A program made the translations under genes and the position numbers. From positions 1 through 19,052 of the forward strand of contig JAGLQA010000100.1 in NCBI GenBank assembly GCA_023137075.1: a stretch of DNA of 19,052 nucleotides, in the 5' to 3' direction. Below are positions 14,684 through 19,052 of the stretch, piece after piece. Position 1 is the stretch's first letter. Every line of letters starts with the position of its first letter. This DNA comes from Candidatus Aminicenantota bacterium (GTDB lineage Bacteria > Acidobacteriota > Aminicenantia > UBA2199). The notes beneath the pieces were generated by a model, which was not told the DNA's origin, ran no database searches, and saw only the letters and a list, made by a program, of their open reading frames with translations.

Positions 14684-14963
14684 GTTGGCGGTCACTGCTT
14701 TTTAAAAATAACTTTAATGGGTGAAACCGGCTTTTCTTCCTCAAAAAGCCGCTGTTACAGCGGAAAAGCAAAAAGGTCATACCGGTAACAACCCAGGGTA
14801 AAAGAAAGAAAAAATCAAAGGGGACAATTTTAAAAATGAAAAAGGGTTGTCAAAAATTTTTACATTTTTTTGTATTATCCCAAAAAAAACTGCCGATATT
14901 CCCTATATATATTGATTTCTCTCCTTGTAACAGGTTTTAACACTGTAACGGAATTTAACAGCC
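14684..14963. other. Intergenic control region between the activator gene and the pseudo-receiver
   Basis: No gene is visible. It holds the perfect dyad at 14749-14763, and beside it a second hairpin CGGCTTTT (14728-14735) with AAAAGCCG (14744-14751). The core GTAAC/GTTAC recurs in the dyad and near 14785, 14926 and 14944, the last two just after the activator stop. A minus-strand TTGACA (14853-14848) is followed by TAAAAT after only 15 bases, at best a weak sigma-70 start. Confidence 0.5.
14749..14763. promoter_or_regulatory. Perfect dyad: enhancer-site candidate, or terminator of the activator transcript
   Basis: CCGCTG (14749-14754) and CAGCGG (14758-14763) are exact inverted arms around TTA. 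The centre is about 100 bp upstream of the predicted sigma-54 start, within the normal range for NtrC-type enhancer sites. Read as minus-strand RNA, the same stem is followed by CTTTTTG, so it could also end the kinase-activator transcript about 200 bases past the activator stop. Confidence 0.5.
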
Positions 14964-16421
14964 CTATGCGTCTCCCCGGCAATTTGTTTTATATCTCGTT
15001 ATTTGCAGCCTGTTTCCTGGTTGGAGGGCCATAAGTTTTAATTTACGGTTCAGGGTCTGGCGGGTAATACCTAACATTTCCGCAGCAATGGACTGGTTCC
15101 CGTCGGCCAGTTTTAATGCCTCCCGGATCAGCAAAGATTCGACCTCCTTGACCGTGGGCAGCGGCTGAGGGAAGTGCAGCGTGAGCGGTGTGCTGCGGTG
15201 CAGCAATTTTTTCTTCTTAAAGCCGATGGCTTTTTTAAAACTCTCCATGGAGAGCATGCCGGAAATATGCGAACTGACCGCATTAAAAATCATGGAGCGC
15301 AGTTCCCTGATATTTCCGGGGAATGGGTAGTGGGACAGTAAGAGGAATAGTTCATTCGGTGGAGTGGGGTTTTTTTTGCCTGAGGATTTTGTCGCTTCTT
15401 TTAAGAAATGATTAATTAATGGTAAAAGGTCATCCGTGCGCTCACGCAGCGGGGGTATATGGATGGTGTGGACCGTTAACCGGTAATACAGATCCTTGCG
15501 AAATTTCCCCTCTTTCAGCAGGGTTTCAAGTTCCTGGTTGGTGGCGGCAATAATATGCGCATCCGTTTGCCGGGCAATATCGGATCCGATCGGGAAATAT
15601 TCACGCTCCTGCAGCAGCCTGAGTAGTTTTACCTGGGAGGGGAGACTTAAATCCCCGATCTCATCCAAAAATAACGTGCCTTCCGCGGCCTGCTCAATCA
15701 ATCCGCTGCGTTCGTTGTAGGCATCGGTAAAGGCTCCTTTTCGATGGCCGAACAGGGTATCGGAAAAGATAGTGTCATCCACTCCGGCAGCATTTACCGG
15801 TACAAAAGCCCCTTTACGGCCGCCGGCCTTATGGATAGCTCGCGCGATTAACTCTTTCCCCACCCCGGTTTCTCCTGTTAAAAGGACCGGTTCCGGGCTT
15901 TTGGCAATGACTTCAACGTATCTAAAGATGGATATCACTGCAGGACTGCCGGTAATAATATTCTCAAAGGCCTCGGGATGGGCGAGATGACCATCTAAAA
16001 GCTGCTGCCTCAGGATCACGTTTTCCCGCTGCAGCCGGTTGCGTTCGATGCCCCGTTTCACACCGGATATCAGCCGTTTCTCTTCCACCGGTTTTACCAT
16101 GTAATCAAACGCCCCTAGCTGCATGCATTTTACCGCTGTTTCAACCTCGATGTTCCCGGTAATGATAATAACCGGGATATCCGGGTGATATTGAATGATC
16201 CGGGGCAGCAACTCTTCACCGGGTATATGGGGCATGGTCAGGTCTAACAGGATCAATTCGACCTTTTGCTTCTTTAAGAGAGGCATGACCTCCCTGCTGT
16301 CGGAACAGAGGATAATATTGTCGATTCGGGCCGAGTTGAGCGTGATTTCGAAACTCTCTAAGGCATTCTCCTCGTCGTCGACGATCAAAACCGGGTATTC
16401 CGGGTATGCTGCTTCAATCAT
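14964..16421 (-). CDS. NtrC-type sigma-54-dependent response regulator
   Basis: The protein is 485 residues from ATG 16421, which has a perfect AGGAGG; an upstream in-frame start at 16538 would lie inside the kinase gene and is rejected. The receiver (1-120) has Asp15/Asp16, phosphoacceptor Asp60 in LILLDLTMP, and Lys110. The AAA+ domain (about 152-390) has Walker A GETGVGKE (183-190), the sigma-54 contact loop GAFTDA (229-234, a variant of GAFTGA) and Walker B GTLFLDEIG. A Fis-type helix-turn-helix closes it (DGNQSIAAEMLGITRQTLNRK, here read as DGNQSIAAEMLG then ITRQTLNRK). It should bind enhancers and drive sigma-54 promoters when phosphorylated. It overlaps the kinase gene by 8 bases, so the two are a cognate, coupled pair. 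The sigma-54-type promoter downstream is the obvious nearby target. Confidence 0.96.
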   Translation of the reverse strand: MIEAAYPEYPVLIVDDEENALESFEITLNSARIDNIILCSDSREVMPLLKKQKVELILLDLTMPHIPGEELLPRIIQYHPDIPVIIITGNIEVETAVKCMQLGAFDYMVKPVEEKRLISGVKRGIERNRLQRENVILRQQLLDGHLAHPEAFENIITGSPAVISIFRYVEVIAKSPEPVLLTGETGVGKELIARAIHKAGGRKGAFVPVNAAGVDDTIFSDTLFGHRKGAFTDAYNERSGLIEQAAEGTLFLDEIGDLSLPSQVKLLRLLQEREYFPIGSDIARQTDAHIIAATNQELETLLKEGKFRKDLYYRLTVHTIHIPPLRERTDDLLPLINHFLKEATKSSGKKNPTPPNELFLLLSHYPFPGNIRELRSMIFNAVSSHISGMLSMESFKKAIGFKKKKLLHRSTPLTLHFPQPLPTVKEVESLLIREALKLADGNQSIAAEMLGITRQTLNRKLKLMALQPGNRLQITRYKTNCRGDA

Positions 16422-18900
16422 CGTGCCTCCTTTTCTTTTTTTTGGATTCTCCCCGCTCGATCCGGAAGCGAACCAGGGCGCAGGTTCCCTTACCGGGCGT
16501 GGATGTAAAATGCAGGGTGGACTTGTGATCGGCGACAATTTTTGCCGAAACCGACAATCCCAGACCGGTGCCGCCGGAGGTACGCCTGGTAGTAAAAAAG
16601 GGCTCCATGATATATTTCAGGTCCTTCTCGGAAATCCCTATACCTTCGTCTGTAACACTGACGATTAATTGGCGGCTTTTTGAATCGAAATGAGTGGTGA
16701 TAGAGATTCCTGCTTCCGGGGAGGTCAGCGCCTGACAGGCATTTTGAACCAGGTTAATAACCACCTGTTCCAGGCTCTGGAAGTTCCCCCTGACCTGGGG
16801 GAGCTTTTTCCCGAGGGATACCGTGAAGTTATGAGTCGATTTCTTGATGACATTGCTCATCAAATTAATGGCCGATTGTACCACTGAGTTAATATCGACA
16901 GGGCTTTTAATATCGGTGGAATTTTCCCGGGCATAAGATTTGAGGTCTTCGACGATGTGCCGGATTCGTTTTGAACTGTCCGATATCCCGGAAAACAGGG
17001 ATGGCGCTTTGTCCCGGAATTTTTTATATTTAATGCCGCCTACAGTCAGCGATTTGTTCCGGCTGTAATATTCGTCCAATACGGGGATAATACTCAGGTA
17101 GGCTTTTTGCAGGAATTGCGTATTTAGCGCAATTGAGTTGTTGGGATTGTTGATCTCATGAGCCATGCCGGAGACCAGGATGCCGAGGCTGATCATTTTA
17201 TCGGCTTGCAGAAGCTGTTCTTGCTGTTCCCGGAGCGTGTCTTCGGCTTTTTTTTGCTTGCTGATATCGTTCATAATATGGACCGCTCCGCTAAACTGAC
17301 CGGAATCGTCGAAAATCGGGTCCACCGAAACATTAAACCAGCGCTCCGCAATTTTCATGATCCTGCTTTCTCGCTGCCGCGACTCTTTCATTTGCAAAAA
17401 AAGGCAGTCTCCAGGAGCTGCCCGGCTGCAGCGTACCAGTTCGCAAATTTCCCGGCCGATCAGATCGGGGAAAGGTTTTTCGATAAATTTTGACGCTGCG
17501 TTGTTGCATCTCACGATTTTTTTTTCAACGTCTAAGAGGGCAATCGGGTCATTGATGGCATCGAAGGTCGAAAACCATTCCCCGGCAATATTTCTTAATT
17601 TTTCTTCTAAAATTTTTCGCCTGGTAATATCCCGGCAAATACCCTCAATTGCTTTAATATTCCCTTTACTGTCGAATACACCCTTATGTGATTGGAATAT
17701 CCATCTCTCTTTATTTTCTTGATCGACTATTTTGTATTCCCATGTCGGCGGTACGATCCCTTCCGACATTTCTGCCCGGATTTCCTCGAAAGAGTCGACA
17801 AAATCGGGATGAAGGATCTCCTTCAGGAACAACGGTTTTTTCGTGAATTCGTCACTGCTGTAGCCGAATACGTTTTGTGCGGCCGGACTGAGATAGTCAT
17901 ATGTGCTTTCCGGCAAGGACATACGATAAACCGCTTCATTCAGTCCCTCAACGAGTTCCCGGTATTTTTTTTCACTTTCTCTCAGCTTCTCCTCCGCCTG
18001 CCGGTGTTCCATATACGCGCTGATCATATCGGCTGCAGTGCGGAGCGGTCGTACATCTTCTTCGCTCCACTTGCGCGGGGAAGCCACATCGTCAAAACCG
18101 ATAAATCCCCAGAATTCACCTCCCACATGGAGAGGCAGAATAAGCAGTGAAAGGCTGCCCTTTATTTTGACAATTTTCCCGCCCCCTGCGGGCATTTCGC
18201 CTCTTGTCCCCTGGAAGGCTTCTCCTTTCTGTAACTTTTCCAGGAAAGGTTTGCCGGCGTTTTTGTAAGGGAAGTGCTGCAGCAGCGGATTGTCTACCTG
18301 GGATTCGACTCCATCGGCGCAAACTTCCCGGACCTGACGTATGCATAAACCATCGGACGCGTCTTCGAAGTTTTCGAATAGATAAACCCGGCTCACCCCG
18401 GAGGCGGTGAGCAGGTAACGCAGGGTTTTGGCCACGGCTTCCATGGGATCGATATCGGCCAGCAGCCATTGCGAAGCTTTAGCCAGTCCTTCTTCGTAGC
18501 GTAAGCGGGTGCTTAACCGGTTTTCCAATTGATGCCGGTAAATCGCGGTTTCGATGGTGAATTTTAGTTCCCGGTCATCAAAGGGTTTGATTAAATAGGC
18601 AAAAGGCTCCGACAGTTTTGCCCGCTGCATCGTGTTTTCGTCGGAGAGGGCGGAGATATAGATGATGGGAATATTAAAACCGGCGCGAATTTTTTTCGCT
18701 GTCTCGATACCGTCTATATCTCCCTCTATCAGGATATCCATCAATACTAAATCCGGACGGGTTTTCTCTGCCAGCGAATAGACCTCTTCCCCGGAACCGG
18801 CCACAGCAGTAACGACGAATCCCATATTTTCAAGTTTTTCCCGTAAATCGAGGGCCATCAATTGTTCGTCTTCCATTAAGAGAACCTTTATTTTTGCCAT
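16414..18900 (-). CDS. Soluble histidine kinase with N-terminal receiver (receiver-GAF-PAS-PAS-HisKA-HATPase)
   Basis: The 828-residue protein has no membrane segment. The order is: receiver (1-120: acidic Glu10/Asp11, phosphoacceptor Asp55 in LVLMDI, Lys105 in LIKPF); GAF domain (about 140-305); PAS (about 312-430, closing with GICRDITRRK); a second PAS (about 440-560) with a cysteine cluster (CELVRC...GDC). The kinase core has His581 in GMAHEINNPNN, the N box NLVQNACQAL, DEGIGI, EPFFTT and GTGLGLS. The N-terminal receiver suggests it takes input from another kinase as well as from ligands, so it is a node of a phosphorelay. It should phosphorylate the NtrC-type regulator whose start overlaps its stop. 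ATG 18900 has only a weak ribosome site (GCGAGA). Confidence 0.94.
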   Translation of the reverse strand: MAKIKVLLMEDEQLMALDLREKLENMGFVVTAVAGSGEEVYSLAEKTRPDLVLMDILIEGDIDGIETAKKIRAGFNIPIIYISALSDENTMQRAKLSEPFAYLIKPFDDRELKFTIETAIYRHQLENRLSTRLRYEEGLAKASQWLLADIDPMEAVAKTLRYLLTASGVSRVYLFENFEDASDGLCIRQVREVCADGVESQVDNPLLQHFPYKNAGKPFLEKLQKGEAFQGTRGEMPAGGGKIVKIKGSLSLLILPLHVGGEFWGFIGFDDVASPRKWSEEDVRPLRTAADMISAYMEHRQAEEKLRESEKKYRELVEGLNEAVYRMSLPESTYDYLSPAAQNVFGYSSDEFTKKPLFLKEILHPDFVDSFEEIRAEMSEGIVPPTWEYKIVDQENKERWIFQSHKGVFDSKGNIKAIEGICRDITRRKILEEKLRNIAGEWFSTFDAINDPIALLDVEKKIVRCNNAASKFIEKPFPDLIGREICELVRCSRAAPGDCLFLQMKESRQRESRIMKIAERWFNVSVDPIFDDSGQFSGAVHIMNDISKQKKAEDTLREQQEQLLQADKMISLGILVSGMAHEINNPNNSIALNTQFLQKAYLSIIPVLDEYYSRNKSLTVGGIKYKKFRDKAPSLFSGISDSSKRIRHIVEDLKSYARENSTDIKSPVDINSVVQSAINLMSNVIKKSTHNFTVSLGKKLPQVRGNFQSLEQVVINLVQNACQALTSPEAGISITTHFDSKSRQLIVSVTDEGIGISEKDLKYIMEPFFTTRRTSGGTGLGLSVSAKIVADHKSTLHFTSTPGKGTCALVRFRIERGESKKKKRRHDD

Positions 18901-18933
18901 ATCGTTTCTCGCTGCCGCTGATGTAGGATTTTA

Positions 18934-18962
18934 ATATTACTTTTTTAATGATAAAATGTCAA
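18934..18962 (-). promoter_or_regulatory. Promoter of the kinase-activator operon
   Basis: TTGACA (18962-18957) and TAATAT (18939-18934) on the minus strand are spaced by 17 bases. The predicted start is near 18927, leaving a leader of about 27 bases to the ATG at 18900. The -35 box begins 11 bases after the end of the 79-bp repeat copy. Confidence 0.75.
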
Positions 18963-18973
18963 TCACACGATTA

Positions 18974-19052
18974 CAGCAATTCTAATTTTGGAAGTTTTTA
19001 ATAATATATTTACCCTAATTTTAATTGTTTTTGCAGGCTGTAGTCGGAATCC
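18974..19052 (-). repeat. 79-bp repeat, copy 2, ending at the window edge
   Basis: This is identical over 79 bases to 3712-3790, on the opposite strand. Relative to the downstream gene it has the same orientation as copy 1, lying upstream of the kinase-activator promoter. Because it touches the last base of the window, its true outer border is unknown and an assembly effect at a contig end must be considered. Confidence 0.9.

Noticed and set aside
16422..16538. N-terminal extension of the NtrC-type regulator from an upstream in-frame start
   Set aside because: The extra 39 residues overlap the end of the kinase gene, match nothing in the family, and the ATG at 16421 has a perfect AGGAGG site.
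1..19052. tRNA, rRNA, CRISPR arrays, transposases or phage genes
   Set aside because: No cloverleaf-like segments, regularly spaced repeats or recognisable mobile-element proteins were found on either strand.

Overview
The window most likely comes from a Gram-negative, probably anaerobic bacterium of an environmental or uncultured lineage. It encodes a Tat leader, a probable lipoprotein, a lytic transglycosylase, sigma-54 signalling and radical-SAM chemistry. Spacer lengths and -35/-10 boxes fit an ordinary sigma-70. A spirochaete-like or candidate-phylum origin is a guess from protein style only. The odd length, and a gene cut at the left edge, suggest this may be a whole metagenomic contig.

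Layout. 1-3601 (minus): an Atg22-like MFS transporter followed by the first 749 codons of cobalamin-dependent methionine synthase (metH), which runs off the left edge. 3602-3832: a divergent control region holding two sigma-70-type promoters, a 10-bp-arm palindrome and one copy of a 79-bp repeat. 3833-5499 (plus): a membrane-anchored SGNH hydrolase overlapping a flippase-like multi-pass membrane protein. 5538-6506 (minus): a membrane-anchored beta-propeller-like protein. 6767-7427 (plus): a VapBC-type toxin-antitoxin pair with its own promoter and palindromic operator. 7465-11083 (minus): an AmmeMemoRadiSam operon, in the order Memo-AMMECR1 fusion, DUF362 protein, radical SAM enzyme. 11166-11813 (minus): a membrane-anchored lytic transglycosylase behind a perfect-consensus promoter. 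12004-18900 (minus): a phosphorelay locus with a soluble receiver-GAF-PAS-PAS kinase, an overlapping NtrC-type activator, then a sigma-54-type promoter, a degenerate receiver and a membrane hybrid kinase. 18974-19052: the second copy of the 79-bp repeat, inverted relative to the first and ending exactly at the window edge.

How the parts may work together. Three observations stand out. (1) The AmmeMemoRadiSam module looks exported: the radical SAM enzyme carries a twin-arginine leader and the Memo-AMMECR1 fusion carries a lipoprotein-like signal, whereas the family is normally regarded as cytoplasmic. (2) The signalling genes look like a two-tier cascade: kinase to NtrC activator to a sigma-54 promoter driving a receiver that has lost its phosphoacceptor Asp plus a second kinase. 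A perfect dyad lies about 100 bp upstream of the predicted start, a normal enhancer distance. (3) The exact 79-bp repeat sits immediately upstream of the predicted -35 box of both the hydrolase-flippase operon and the kinase-activator operon, in the same orientation relative to each. It is either a shared control module, a mobile or recombining repeat, or an assembly artefact at a contig end. No RNA genes, CRISPR arrays, riboswitches or transposases were recognised.
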